Of a stretch of 44,921 nt of DNA, positions 17,039-26,464 are shown piece after piece. Every line of letters begins with the position of its first letter. Positions within the stretch are counted from its first letter, which is position 1. The notes beneath the pieces were generated by a model. That model was not told the DNA's origin. It worked only from the letters and a program-made list of their open reading frames with translations, and searched no databases. The DNA is from Pseudomonadota bacterium (GTDB lineage Bacteria; Bdellovibrionota_C; UBA2361; OMII01). The stretch covers positions 1 to 44,921 of the forward strand of contig JAIXQT010000050.1 of NCBI GenBank assembly GCA_027485595.1. Direction: 5' to 3'. The translations under genes were made by a program, and so were the position numbers.

Positions 17039-19362
17039 CACTTTTACTTTTAGTCGCTCTCCTCACCTTTGTTGGTACGGCTCTAGCCGTGCCACTTTTT
17101 GAGTTTGTCTTCGGCACACTTCTCCTCATCCCGGTTGGCAGATTCCTACTTGGGTGGGGTCTCTTGCAGGTAGGGTACGAGGCTCCGAGCGCGGCGGTCT
17201 CCGCGCTGCTGTATGCCATCTCGTTTGGGGCATTGGTCGGATTCGCCTACAAAGTTTTCGGTAAACGAGGTGCACGGGTCGCTCGGGCCGAGCTCTATCC
17301 GATTATTTTCTTTGCCCTCGTATTCTGCATGGCATACGCGCTCTGCATGGTCTGGCCTGACTTTATTGACTTGGGCGAGCGGCTTCGAGATTACGGAATG
17401 CTCGCCTCCTCGATCGATTCCCCAGTTGTACCGAGGGAGCCTTGGATGGAGGGCATCAAGCTCAACTACTACGTGTATTGGTACCGATTTGGAAATCTAT
17501 TAAGCACGGTCCTCGGCATGCAGACCTGGGAGGCGTACCATGCGCTCCTTGCTTTTTCTATCTCATTCTACTCGGCGGTTATGTTTCAGATCGTGCGAGT
17601 GATTCTCCGAGGAGGGGTGGGGGTCGCCGCGATGGCTGGTCTCTTTATTCCATTTGGAGCCAATGTGGCTGGTATTTTGAGCCTCAAACGCAAGGATCAG
17701 GGATTCGGTTGGGACCCTGACAACGGGTGGTGGGGCCCATCACGAGTTATTCAGGGCGCTATCGATGAGTTTCCGGCGTGGTCGTTCGTGCTCGGAGATG
17801 CCCATCCGCACTTCCTCAACATCGCAGCGCTTCCCTTCTTTGTGCTCATTCTCCATCGAATACTGACGAGCAGGGGGACAACTCTCTTTAGACTCTCGCA
17901 AGGCGCGCTTTTTGTCATCGGAGCTGCTCTCTTTCTTAAAGCGAGCAACGCATGGGAGGTTCCGATGTGGATTGGGACCGTTGGTTGCGTGACAGTTTTT
18001 GGGCTCTTCTTTCTCTTTAAGCGCCCAGCGCTTGGTGAGTCGGCCTACCTGGCGCAGATGCGGCCGTTTGAAATCGTCAAAGCAAGCCTCGGCCTTGTCA
18101 TACTTCTCGTCTCTTTATGGGCGGCGTACCGGTATCGTGATCCTGAAAGTCTTTTGACGAGTATCGTTGTTCTCGTCGTTGGTGTTGGATTCTTCGTCTT
18201 GAGCCTTCCCCGGGTCGCGCTACCTCCGACGCTTATCTCTCACATCTCGAAGGCGAAACCGAGCTGGATGTGGGCGGCGTTCTGGGCGCTTCTCTTTGTT
18301 ACGCTTTGGGTCTCGGGGCACCACATCGTTCCCCCTGAGAATATTCCGGCGCGACTCGTTCGAGAGCCAACACAGGTGACGACTACGTCTGAGTTGTTTA
18401 TGCACTGGGGCGTGCAGCTAAGTTTTCTCGCCCTTGGGTCGCTCCTTTTATTGCGACTCTCTACACAGTCCGTTGTCTTGGGCGGCTTCCTAGCGCTCTC
18501 GCTCCTCTACGATAAAGCGGCTCTGTTCATCTACTGTGTTATGGCTTTACAGGTGGTGCGGTGTGTTGCTGATAAAGAGAGCTCAAAGGGCTCCGGTTGG
18601 GGAAGCGTTTTTGAAGATGCCCTGATCATCTCAGGCTTAGCGCTTATTTTGACCCCAGAGATCGTATTCCTGGATGATTCATACGGTCCAGAGATCGATC
18701 GAATGAACACCATCTTTAAGATCTACACCACGGCATGGGGGCTGTTAGGTCTGGGCGCTTTCAGTGTTATGCTCCGAGCGTTAAAAAAATACGAACACCT
18801 AGTCGCCGACTACGGCAAGGCGTTCCCCATAGCGGTTGGAGGGGTAATCGCGGTTGGGCTAACCTATGGATTCAGTAAATTCTATTTTCATACCGCTCCG
18901 ATGCGGAAGAACGGAAGCCTAGACCCTACGTTTGAGGCCAGGCTTGAAGGGCTTGGAGAAGCCAATAAATGGCACCGTGGATCGGCCGATACCATCCGCG
19001 CCCTTCGAAAGCTACCGAAAGGAAGAGTTCTTGAGGCGCAAGGTCGGGCGTATAGTTACACGGCGTTCGTCTCAACCTTGGCGTCTCAGCCGTGCTATCT
19101 CGGATGGACGAACCACATAAATCTTCTGAACAAGGTGTATGGCGAGGTGAGTCGTCGCGAATCGGTAACGAAGCAGGTTTATAACGAGATCGACTGCGCC
19201 GCTCGTAAGGAGACTGCGCGGCGCGAAAAGATTAGGTATATCGTGGTCGGAACGCTCGAGGAGAAGGCTTACCCAGGCGCTCAAGCAAAGGATTACTCCT
19301 GCTTTGCACCGGTGATAAAGAGCGGCGACTACGCGCTCTACCAGATTCCTGTATCAGAGTAA
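17035..19362 (+). CDS. DUF2298-related polytopic membrane protein, second of pair
   Basis: 775 residues, strongly hydrophobic with many membrane segments. It is clearly related to the preceding protein. PREPWMEGIKLNYYVYWYRFG (133-153) aligns with the PP.DPW..G..YYYVG region. LGDAHPHFLNIAALPFF (about 257-273) aligns with FADLHAHVIAIPF, and EIDRMNTIFK (about 553) is shared. The C-terminal VLEAQGRAY...GWTNH and IRYIVVGTLE match VLEAHGDAY...GWEHH and IDYIVIGQLE. The YYYxG motif is altered to YYVYW. The ATG overlaps the upstream stop by 4 bases, suggesting equal production and possibly a heteromer. Unknown function; probable glycan-related membrane enzyme or flippase. Confidence 0.88.
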   Translation: MTLLLLVALLTFVGTALAVPLFEFVFGTLLLIPVGRFLLGWGLLQVGYEAPSAAVSALLYAISFGALVGFAYKVFGKRGARVARAELYPIIFFALVFCMAYALCMVWPDFIDLGERLRDYGMLASSIDSPVVPREPWMEGIKLNYYVYWYRFGNLLSTVLGMQTWEAYHALLAFSISFYSAVMFQIVRVILRGGVGVAAMAGLFIPFGANVAGILSLKRKDQGFGWDPDNGWWGPSRVIQGAIDEFPAWSFVLGDAHPHFLNIAALPFFVLILHRILTSRGTTLFRLSQGALFVIGAALFLKASNAWEVPMWIGTVGCVTVFGLFFLFKRPALGESAYLAQMRPFEIVKASLGLVILLVSLWAAYRYRDPESLLTSIVVLVVGVGFFVLSLPRVALPPTLISHISKAKPSWMWAAFWALLFVTLWVSGHHIVPPENIPARLVREPTQVTTTSELFMHWGVQLSFLALGSLLLLRLSTQSVVLGGFLALSLLYDKAALFIYCVMALQVVRCVADKESSKGSGWGSVFEDALIISGLALILTPEIVFLDDSYGPEIDRMNTIFKIYTTAWGLLGLGAFSVMLRALKKYEHLVADYGKAFPIAVGGVIAVGLTYGFSKFYFHTAPMRKNGSLDPTFEARLEGLGEANKWHRGSADTIRALRKLPKGRVLEAQGRAYSYTAFVSTLASQPCYLGWTNHINLLNKVYGEVSRRESVTKQVYNEIDCAARKETARREKIRYIVVGTLEEKAYPGAQAKDYSCFAPVIKSGDYALYQIPVSE

Positions 19363-19494
19363 CTGACGGATGGGCGGCGAGTGCCTGCCCTAAAAATACT
19401 GTGCTTTCGGTGTCCTAGCTCCCATTCGTAGGGACGGTGTCGTTTTGAACTCATAAGGACACAAAGCTCCTCGAGGCGTCCATAACGACATAGT

Positions 19495-20376
19495 ATGGAG
19501 CGGCCTCGTACGACCCCACCATCGGTGCCTCATCTCCCGTCTGCCTCGACGGATGGGACGCCATGGGCGCAGGACGCGTCCTTTCCCGCACGCTCGTTCG
19601 ATCGGCCTCTCCTACGCGCGGACTCCGACACCGTCGTGGAAGCCTCCCCCGCAGAGACGCGTATGGTTATCGAACGACTCGCTGTTATCGCCGCTAAGTT
19701 AGCGTGTGGAGATATCGTCGTTCCGCCGAGCGTGATCACCCACTCGATCCTCGCGTTGGCGAATGAGGGGAGACAAGAGGGCGGTGTTCGCGTCGCCAAG
19801 AACTCTGCCGATGAGTTCATAGTAAAATCCCGAACTACGCGAGAGGGAGCAGCGGCCCACTTCGCGGTGCTGTCACCCGATCACTTAGCGTTAATCGCCG
19901 GGGCATTGACCAACCCGCCAACTCAGGAAAACTGGCCTGTTGCGTGGCGCGATTATGAAGATTGTAGGAATAAGCGGGTGCTCACGTGCGGGTGTGGCGA
20001 TGGCAGCCTCGTAAGGGCTCTACGAGAGCAAGGCGTTGACGCGCATGGTGTTGATCTCTGTCATTGGGGGCCGGGCACCCCGGATTTCCTCCATTACGGC
20101 ACAGCCGGTAGATTGCCTTTTGTGGATAGCGCATTCGACCGCGTTGAGAGTCGGATGGGAATCTTTCTAGGCGGACAGGAGACAAAGCAGGCGTTCCGTG
20201 CCGCGCTTGGCGAGATGGTGAGGGTTACCGTTGATGGAGGAACGCTGCGATTCGCCTCAGTTCGTGAGGACCTCCTGCGAGCGCTTGTTTCCGAACGATC
20301 GGACCTGCTCTTTGTCGAGCGGCAGATCCCTGACTATGGGGCATGTGAGGTAGTAGTGCGCCGCACCACCGAATAG
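19495..20376 (+). CDS. Class I SAM-dependent methyltransferase-like protein
   Basis: 293 residues. The C-terminal half has a Rossmann methyltransferase pattern: motif I RVLTCGCGDGS (about 161-171), DAHGVDL (acidic residue of motif II) and LPFVDSAFDRVESR (motif IV region). GEMVRVTVDGGTLRF is the post-IV strand typical of Methyltransf_11. The first 130 residues are not recognised and are rich in Pro, Ser and Thr at the start. The acceptor is unknown. It follows the DUF2298 pair after 132 bases on the same strand and ends at a shared terminator facing the glycosyltransferase operon. TAACGA lies 7 bases before the ATG and no Shine-Dalgarno sequence is seen. Confidence 0.75.
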   Translation: MERPRTTPPSVPHLPSASTDGTPWAQDASFPARSFDRPLLRADSDTVVEASPAETRMVIERLAVIAAKLACGDIVVPPSVITHSILALANEGRQEGGVRVAKNSADEFIVKSRTTREGAAAHFAVLSPDHLALIAGALTNPPTQENWPVAWRDYEDCRNKRVLTCGCGDGSLVRALREQGVDAHGVDLCHWGPGTPDFLHYGTAGRLPFVDSAFDRVESRMGIFLGGQETKQAFRAALGEMVRVTVDGGTLRFASVREDLLRALVSERSDLLFVERQIPDYGACEVVVRRTTE

Positions 20377-20390
20377 TGAGCCACGAGAAA

Positions 20391-20420
20391 GGGCGTCGCG
20401 GTACGAATACCGCGACGCCC
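20391..20420. terminator. Bidirectional hairpin terminator between convergent genes
   Basis: A perfect 13-base stem (GGGCGTCGCGGTA, 20391-20403) closes a CGAA loop. TTT follows on the plus strand and TTTCTC on the minus strand. It sits between the stops of the methyltransferase gene and the convergent GT-C gene and can serve both. Confidence 0.85.
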
Positions 20421-20448
20421 TTTGAGATTAATCTCCCGTGAGAAACAA

Positions 20449-22479
20449 TTACTCCTTAAATCGACTCCGATCCTTGGCCATGAGAAGGGTCGTATAGGTA
20501 AATCCTGACGGACTCCACGGATAGTGATTGATAGAGTACCGTAAGAACTTCTTCAGCGTCATCTGTTTGAACTCGGGAACCCACCACCCTCGTAGGTTTA
20601 CCTTTCGAGCGGTATAACCCTCTGGGATATCTCCAGGCTCCCGTTTGTCCTTCCAGTCAATAAACAGGTATGTGAACTTGTTACGCTCTTCCGGTTTCGC
20701 CGTGAACTTATATTCCTCTTTGAGGTGTCGGAAGTACCACGCGAGTGGCCATGTGGCCTCGCCCGTCGCGAACACCAGTGGTTTGTATCCATGGCGCTCG
20801 TTCTGCACGTCATCAATGATGTATTTTACAATCTCTTGAAGTTCGTCCGTCGTGTGAACCTGCGAGAGGTATTCTGTCTCACGTCCTGCATAGAGGAAGT
20901 TGGTTTGAACCGATGCTCGCAAGGTGAACAGGATGGTGCCAACGACTATCCAACGCCCAACGTTAAAGGTTCCGAGGTAGCGCCCGTAGCCGTCGACGAG
21001 GGCGATGGCAACGCACAGAACTCCTGTGCAGAGGAACAGGATGTCCTCGTTTGTCTTGGGGTCAATCGGCTTGCGCTCAACAATGAAGATAACAGCGAGC
21101 ACCGCAAGCAGTGATCCAGCGTAGAGTAGCGCACGCTTTACCGGATAGTGCTTGTAATCAACCGGGTACTTCTTGAAGTAGTCCTGATAGAAGAGCGTGA
21201 GGTAGGGAAGCATAAAGACCAACGGGTATACCGAGAGCCACGGAACCTTCTCTCCAAGATAGCTGTATACGAAGAAGGTAGCTGTGCCGAAGTATCCGGT
21301 GGCTGCCAGTCCATCCTCACGTTTAAGGAGGTGATGAATGGTAACGAGCGGAGCATGACAGAGCAGGACGAGTAAGCCTACGATGTCAAGGTTGTCCTTG
21401 AGTTTGAAAGACTTCCAGATGGCGTTCTTCTCTATGGTTGTTGGGTCTGTGATGACGCATGAGAGAACGATAAGAGCGAGGACAAACAGCCCAGCGTACC
21501 GTATCTCACTCGTTGTGCGCCGGTAAAAGAGCGCAATATGTGTGAGAAACGCGATGAAAAAGGGAAGCTCATACCAACCCAGCACATAGATGTGAAAGTT
21601 GAACGGACCTTTAATACGCTCCATGGCGTGGTGGCGAGACCAGTAATCATACGCTTTGTATCCGAGGCCATCGATAATGCCCTGCGGGTACCGAAACCCA
21701 GCGCCGTAGAACCATGCGTAAATAAACGCACACACCACAATCGCCCACGCGGTATTCCATGGATAGGTCTTAACGTAGTTCCAGATTCTTTCAGCAAGGG
21801 TGTTCCACTCCTTGAGGACGAAGATCTTAAAGAACGCCTCGAAAACGATGTAGCCGAGCAAGACCGCCAAGGAGACGATTGCGCTCTCCTTAGTGCACCA
21901 TTGAATCGTAAAGCCGAACAACACGAAGAAGGCGCGCCAAGGATTCGACGCGATAGTAAATCCTATCAGGCTTAAGAGGAGTCCTGAGATAACCCACGAG
22001 TCTTCTCGAAGGAATCGGGCCCAGTAGACAAGGGTAGGCGAGAGCGCGACCGCCGCGGTGAGGATTAATACCGAGGAGGTAAGAAAGTATCGTCGAAAGA
22101 GAAAGGGGAAGAACATGAAGATCGTTCCCATGATGCAGGTCGGCGTCCTAGCCGCCCACAACGAGTCGCCGAACCAGGCGTAGATGAAGCGCATGCTGTT
22201 GTAGAGCATGGGGCCGTGAAGCATCGGGTCATACTTGTAGAAGTTGTTCTCTGGGAAGTCGTAGAAGTATCGACCGTACATTCCGTGCAATGATTCATCG
22301 TGGTGGTACGGACGGGCGTCGAGGAGTGTCCAGCGGAGGATGAGACCGAATACGATAAGAACTCCATACGCGAGCCACTGCGGCGCTGTGAAAAAGCTCT
22401 TCCAACTATCTCCTTTCTGGCAGGTGGTTGAGCACCCATCTGTGGTTACTTCATGCTGTGTCATACGTAGCTCCATCAT
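20449..22479 (-). CDS. TIGR03663-type GT-C membrane glycosyltransferase-like protein
   Basis: 676 residues (671 if it starts at ATG 22464, which has GGAG 6 bases upstream and is the better start). The protein has about a dozen membrane segments and a soluble C-terminal domain of about 130 residues. The N-terminal loop holds the acidic pair HHDES (Asp61-Glu62), the tripeptide HGP (88-90) and conserved Arg residues. These are the few invariant residues described for TIGR03663, a family with N-terminal likeness to dolichyl-phosphate-mannose protein mannosyltransferase (PMT/GT39). In that class the acidic residue binds the lipid-phosphate sugar donor. Last gene of the 24991-20449 operon. Probable extracytoplasmic sugar transferase; acceptor unknown. 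Confidence 0.88.
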   Translation of the reverse strand: MMELRMTQHEVTTDGCSTTCQKGDSWKSFFTAPQWLAYGVLIVFGLILRWTLLDARPYHHDESLHGMYGRYFYDFPENNFYKYDPMLHGPMLYNSMRFIYAWFGDSLWAARTPTCIMGTIFMFFPFLFRRYFLTSSVLILTAAVALSPTLVYWARFLREDSWVISGLLLSLIGFTIASNPWRAFFVLFGFTIQWCTKESAIVSLAVLLGYIVFEAFFKIFVLKEWNTLAERIWNYVKTYPWNTAWAIVVCAFIYAWFYGAGFRYPQGIIDGLGYKAYDYWSRHHAMERIKGPFNFHIYVLGWYELPFFIAFLTHIALFYRRTTSEIRYAGLFVLALIVLSCVITDPTTIEKNAIWKSFKLKDNLDIVGLLVLLCHAPLVTIHHLLKREDGLAATGYFGTATFFVYSYLGEKVPWLSVYPLVFMLPYLTLFYQDYFKKYPVDYKHYPVKRALLYAGSLLAVLAVIFIVERKPIDPKTNEDILFLCTGVLCVAIALVDGYGRYLGTFNVGRWIVVGTILFTLRASVQTNFLYAGRETEYLSQVHTTDELQEIVKYIIDDVQNERHGYKPLVFATGEATWPLAWYFRHLKEEYKFTAKPEERNKFTYLFIDWKDKREPGDIPEGYTARKVNLRGWWVPEFKQMTLKKFLRYSINHYPWSPSGFTYTTLLMAKDRSRFKE

Positions 22480-22568
22480 CGACGAGCTTCCAATCGCTCT
22501 TCGACGCAGTTATACAAAACGGGGCTTTCCAGTCGCATTCTCGCGAGAGGTTCGCGCTCCTATTACTC

Positions 22569-23939
22569 TTACTCCGATGTCGATTGTCCCACGACCCGTC
22601 GTAACGGTTCGGGCTCACCTTGTGCCGAGGATACGCTCGCTAGGATCTCTCTGGCGACTCTGCGACCGTACCGCACGGCATAGTTTGTTCCTCTATCCTC
22701 CGGATATATCTGCGCCATCGTGTTAAGCCACAATGACTTAATCGGAGTTTGAAAATCCGGAATGTTGTGCGAGTAGTGTTTGGTGATAACGGGCTGGCTG
22801 TAGCGGGCTTTCCATACATGGAATCCGTTAACCCAGGACCGATTGAAGTCAGGGAAGATCCGTTGAATAAACGGTTCGCAGTATGCGTAGGTCTCCTCCG
22901 CCGACATAGAGAAGAGGGCCTCAGTGGTAGGGAGGTACTTAGAGAGGTACACGATGTGCTCTCCGTTGTAGTTCTCCTTGGAGTCTAAGTTGGTGTGTTC
23001 AATGATTCCCACGAACGGGAAGGATGGGTCCGCTACGTTCAACCAATAGGTGCTTGAGAGAGACCGATTAAGACGAAGCACCAGACAGGTGTTACCGAGG
23101 AATCGGATCTGCTGGCATTTGTCTACGTAGGAGGCCGGAAGTCCGGGAGTCATCTCAAGGAACTGTGGTAGTGCCGCGGTGCAGAGAACTACGTCAGCGG
23201 CGTGTCGACCGGCGGATGTATCAACGCCCACGGCCCGACCGTTGTCTACGACGATCGATGTAACACTGGTCGAAGTCTTGATAGTGACCCCTTCTTTTTC
23301 GAGGGCGGCCCGAATGCCATCCGAAAGGGCGCCGAAACTACCGCCCAGGTATACGAGACTCTCTCCTCCCTTTTTGTTACGGCTTGAGCCGCGTAGTTTG
23401 AGTTTGTTCCAGATCCACACCGCGGACACGTTCTTCGCTTCCGCGCCAAACTTGCCCTGCATGAGTGGTGACCACATCACGTCGTAGGCCTTCCTGCCCC
23501 CGTATTTGATAAGCCAGTCCTCCGCGGAGATATCCTCAAGCTCTCGCCACGAGTTGATCCTTCGCGCGATGAGCGCCATGAACCCCGTGCGAACGCGGTC
23601 AAGGAGTGGGATAGCCCTAAATTTCAAAAGGTCCAGTGGGCTTGCGAGCCTAAAGATTGAGTTGGTGTAGTAGAGACCGGTGTTGGACGACACGTATCGT
23701 TTGAGGTGCGAGAGTCCCAACTCGTCAATCAAGTTGAGGACATCGACGTCCGAGGTAAACCAGTGGTGGTAGAACTTTTCAACACGAACTCCTGGTGAAA
23801 GTTCGAACGTTCCAGCGAGGCCACCGATGTCCGCATCGTGTTCGAAGATCGTTACATCGCATCCCGCCTTACAGAGGTCATACGCGGCGGAGAGCCCCGT
23901 AAATCCTCCACCAACTATCGCGATTCTTGGTTTCGTCAT
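22569..23939 (-). CDS. FAD-dependent oxidoreductase, protoporphyrinogen oxidase/amine oxidase-like
   Basis: 456 residues. The dinucleotide-binding motif is IVGGGFTGLSAAYDL at the N-terminus (Gly10, Gly12, Gly15), followed by IFEHDADIGGLAG, which together bind FAD. The C-terminal FAD contact region is near SLWLNTMAQIYPEDRGTNYAV. This is the COG1232-type group found in many polysaccharide clusters, distinct from heme-biosynthetic HemG/HemY. The substrate is unknown; a lipid-linked sugar or isoprenoid is plausible from context. It lies 35 bases after the sugar-transferase gene and 89 before the GT-C gene, in one operon. Confidence 0.85.
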   Translation of the reverse strand: MTKPRIAIVGGGFTGLSAAYDLCKAGCDVTIFEHDADIGGLAGTFELSPGVRVEKFYHHWFTSDVDVLNLIDELGLSHLKRYVSSNTGLYYTNSIFRLASPLDLLKFRAIPLLDRVRTGFMALIARRINSWRELEDISAEDWLIKYGGRKAYDVMWSPLMQGKFGAEAKNVSAVWIWNKLKLRGSSRNKKGGESLVYLGGSFGALSDGIRAALEKEGVTIKTSTSVTSIVVDNGRAVGVDTSAGRHAADVVLCTAALPQFLEMTPGLPASYVDKCQQIRFLGNTCLVLRLNRSLSSTYWLNVADPSFPFVGIIEHTNLDSKENYNGEHIVYLSKYLPTTEALFSMSAEETYAYCEPFIQRIFPDFNRSWVNGFHVWKARYSQPVITKHYSHNIPDFQTPIKSLWLNTMAQIYPEDRGTNYAVRYGRRVAREILASVSSAQGEPEPLRRVVGQSTSE

Positions 23940-23974
23940 GACTTCCTCTCTTCCTGTTTAGATATCGCCTCGAA

Positions 23975-24991
23975 TTAGCCGTGAGCGTGTTTAGCTGGAG
24001 GCGCAGTGTTTGCGAGGGGCTCGCCTTGAATTTGATCGACAAGGTAGAGTGGTCGCTGCTGCCCCTGCTCGAAGATACGCCCCACATACTCGCCAAGAAT
24101 GCCCAAGACCGTAAGCTGCACTCCACCGAGGAGGAGGATCGCCGCCATGATCGAGGTGTATCCTGGGAAGCTGATTCCTACCAACTTGAGCGCCACGACC
24201 ACGACGATGTAGAGAAACGCGAGCGCCGAGGTCGCAAGGCCGAGATACGATGCGAGCCGAAGGGGCGCGTACGTAAAGGATGTAATCGCGTCTATGGCGA
24301 GGAACAGTGATTTTCGGAAGGGATACTTCGTTACCCCGGCGAATCGCTCAGGGCGATCGTACTGAACGGCTTTTTGGTGGTGGCCGATCCACGAAACCAT
24401 GCCCCGCACGAAACGGTGTCGCTCTCGGAGGGATTGGAGCGCGTCAACCGCTCGTCGGTCCATGAGTCGGAAGTCACCTGTGTCGCGAGGTACTTTCAGG
24501 CCTGCAATCTTCTCAAAGATGCGATAGAAGGCGAATGCGAAGAACTTTTTCGAGGTAGACTCTCCAGCTCTTTTTCGGCGTTGACCGTATACCACGTCGT
24601 AGCCGTCGCGCCACTCTTGAAGCATCTCAGGGATGAGCTCTGGCGGGTCTTGAAGGTCGGCGTCGAGAATAACCACGACCTCGCCGCGGGTTTGATCGAG
24701 TCCGCACGTGATGGCGGTCTGGTGTCCGAAGTTTCTAGCTAAGCGAACAGCTTTAATGAAGCCGTCCTCCTTGGAGTAGCTGTGAATCATCGGCCAGGTG
24801 TTATCCTTGCTCCCGTCGTCGATGAGTACGACCTCGATCGGAAAAGAGTACTTAGAGACGAGCTCCTGGAGTCGCCGACGAAGTTCGGGAAGAACATCCT
24901 CCTCATTGTAGCAGGGGATGACGAGCGACATGCTCAGAGGATCTCGGTTGCGAGGTGTTCTGATGGTGTACTGAGGGGTAACGTTGCTCAC
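23975..24991 (-). CDS. Polyprenol-phosphate sugar transferase (GT2, DPM1/GtrB-like)
   Basis: 338 residues. The GT-A domain begins MSLVIPCYNEED, with IDDGSKDNT (Asp58-Asp59 for nucleotide binding), DADLQDPPELIP (110-121, catalytic metal-binding DxD region) and RDTGDFRLMDRRAV. Two C-terminal membrane helices (about 243-272 and 279-305) follow, as in GtrB and bacterial polyprenyl-phosphate mannose or glucose synthases. It makes the lipid-phosphate sugar on the cytoplasmic face that a GT-C enzyme then uses. Start is GTG at 24991 with AAGGA 6 bases upstream. It is the first gene of the operon with the FAD enzyme and the TIGR03663 protein. Which sugar is used cannot be told. Confidence 0.92.
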   Translation of the reverse strand: MSNVTPQYTIRTPRNRDPLSMSLVIPCYNEEDVLPELRRRLQELVSKYSFPIEVVLIDDGSKDNTWPMIHSYSKEDGFIKAVRLARNFGHQTAITCGLDQTRGEVVVILDADLQDPPELIPEMLQEWRDGYDVVYGQRRKRAGESTSKKFFAFAFYRIFEKIAGLKVPRDTGDFRLMDRRAVDALQSLRERHRFVRGMVSWIGHHQKAVQYDRPERFAGVTKYPFRKSLFLAIDAITSFTYAPLRLASYLGLATSALAFLYIVVVVALKLVGISFPGYTSIMAAILLLGGVQLTVLGILGEYVGRIFEQGQQRPLYLVDQIQGEPLANTAPPAKHAHG

Positions 24992-25273
24992 ATCAATCCT
25001 TGAAAAAACCTGGCCAAGGCCTAAATATCACGGGACATTTCGGGCGACAATTCACTAAGTGCCCGTATGTCGGCGGTGTTTATCCCGCCTTGCCATGCCT
25101 CGCCGCGACGCGCTTCCTGCGCGCCTGATGGTACGGTTGGGTCAACCCGAAAAACTCTACGGATCTCCCGACCTTACTCACTACATGATGCGTTCTCGAA
25201 GCTTCTCGGTGCAAAGCTGGATCTTTGACGCGAGATAGTTGATCATCAACGGCCTAACCGTTGGAGAAAACAG

Positions 25274-26386
25274 ATGAGTTTGAATATAACAGTGTGTTCG
25301 CGATGTAGTGGGCCCGTGACAGAGGCGATGCGTTTTTGTCCCTCATGTGGAACGCGTCTAACTCAACGGAGCTCTAGGTTTCCTCTTGTGCTTGGAGGAT
25401 GCGCCGCGGGTCTGTTCGGGCTCGCATTCGGCCTTCAGAGCTACCTCATCCCTCCTAAGACCGAGCCAGTGGTAAAGCAGCATGCTGAGCCGCAGACCCA
25501 GGCCACGCCCGAAGACCCTCAGGTAGCCCTCTTGCGCGAGCAGTTGGAGAAGGAGCCCCAGAACATCGAGAAGCTCAAGATGATGGCAGGAATCCTTGGA
25601 GATAAGCTGCGGAACGATCCTCACACCTCTAACGCAACGGTGTTTGAGGCTATCGATGTTTTGAGCCGCATTCTGGCACTTGAGCCGAACGATCCAGGTG
25701 CGTTGGTGATGATGGCGGATGTCTCGTTCGACCAGAAAGCGTTCACGAAGGCGCAGGAGTTTTATGAGCGGTATCTTAAGCTCGAACCGGACAATCACGG
25801 CGCGCGAGCGAGGTACGCAAGCACCCTCACGTTTCTTGGACAGTACGATAAGTCGGTCCAGGAATTGAACTCAGTGCTCAAGCAGGATCCGAAGAACTTT
25901 CCAGCAATGGCCTACCTAGCGATTACCTACGCTCAGCAGGGAGATCTTTCAAAAGCTAAAGAGACCGGCACCGCTGCGCTTACGTTGGCTCCCTCCGACG
26001 AGGCGCGCGCCCGCTTCTCCGCATTCATGACCACGCTAGAGGCTCAAGGTGTTACAAGCTCCTCCCCAGTACGTGGAAATATCGAATCGCTTCCAACCGC
26101 GCAGCCTGTCCAGAGTGTGGCGAGCGGCGTTGCTGGTTTCGTTGCCCAGGTTAAAAATAATCCGGTCGCGGGTCCAAAGTTTGTCGGGCATGAGGAGGTT
26201 AAGGATGACCTTCGCCTTACCTTTAAGGATTTCCCGATGAGTCAGATGCCTCCCTTTGCCAAGGAAAAGTTCTACGAAACCCTCAAAAAGGCCGCGCAGG
26301 AGACGAATATTTCAAACGTGAGGACTATATCCTTCATCGATCTCGCCTCTGGTAAGGTGATGGATCAAATAACGCTGGCGAAGTAG
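25274..26386 (+). CDS. Zinc-ribbon, single-pass membrane, TPR protein
   Basis: 370 residues. An N-terminal zinc ribbon has Cys8-x2-Cys11 and Cys22-x2-Cys25 (CPSCG). One membrane helix spans about 37-57 (LVLGGCAAGLFGLAFGL). At least three TPR units (about 95-225) include LALEPNDPGALVMMADVSFDQKA and LKLEPDNHGARARYASTLTF. The C-terminal domain of about 100 residues is not recognised. Topology inference: the ribbon is inside and the TPRs outside the membrane. It is divergent from the sugar-transferase operon. Two-domain YYY proteins elsewhere carry fused TPRs, so this could be a split-off partner. The exact role is unknown. Confidence 0.8.
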   Translation: MSLNITVCSRCSGPVTEAMRFCPSCGTRLTQRSSRFPLVLGGCAAGLFGLAFGLQSYLIPPKTEPVVKQHAEPQTQATPEDPQVALLREQLEKEPQNIEKLKMMAGILGDKLRNDPHTSNATVFEAIDVLSRILALEPNDPGALVMMADVSFDQKAFTKAQEFYERYLKLEPDNHGARARYASTLTFLGQYDKSVQELNSVLKQDPKNFPAMAYLAITYAQQGDLSKAKETGTAALTLAPSDEARARFSAFMTTLEAQGVTSSSPVRGNIESLPTAQPVQSVASGVAGFVAQVKNNPVAGPKFVGHEEVKDDLRLTFKDFPMSQMPPFAKEKFYETLKKAAQETNISNVRTISFIDLASGKVMDQITLAK

Positions 26387-26464
26387 CTCGGCACTGGCAT
26401 ACGATCGTTCGGCAGAGTGAGGGCTAGTGAGTGCCTTCAGGGTATCTGCGAACGGGGGATCTCT

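Noticed and set aside
21538-21975. Plus-strand open frame of 145 codons
   Set aside because: Antisense to the TIGR03663 gene; charged filler sequence without motifs.
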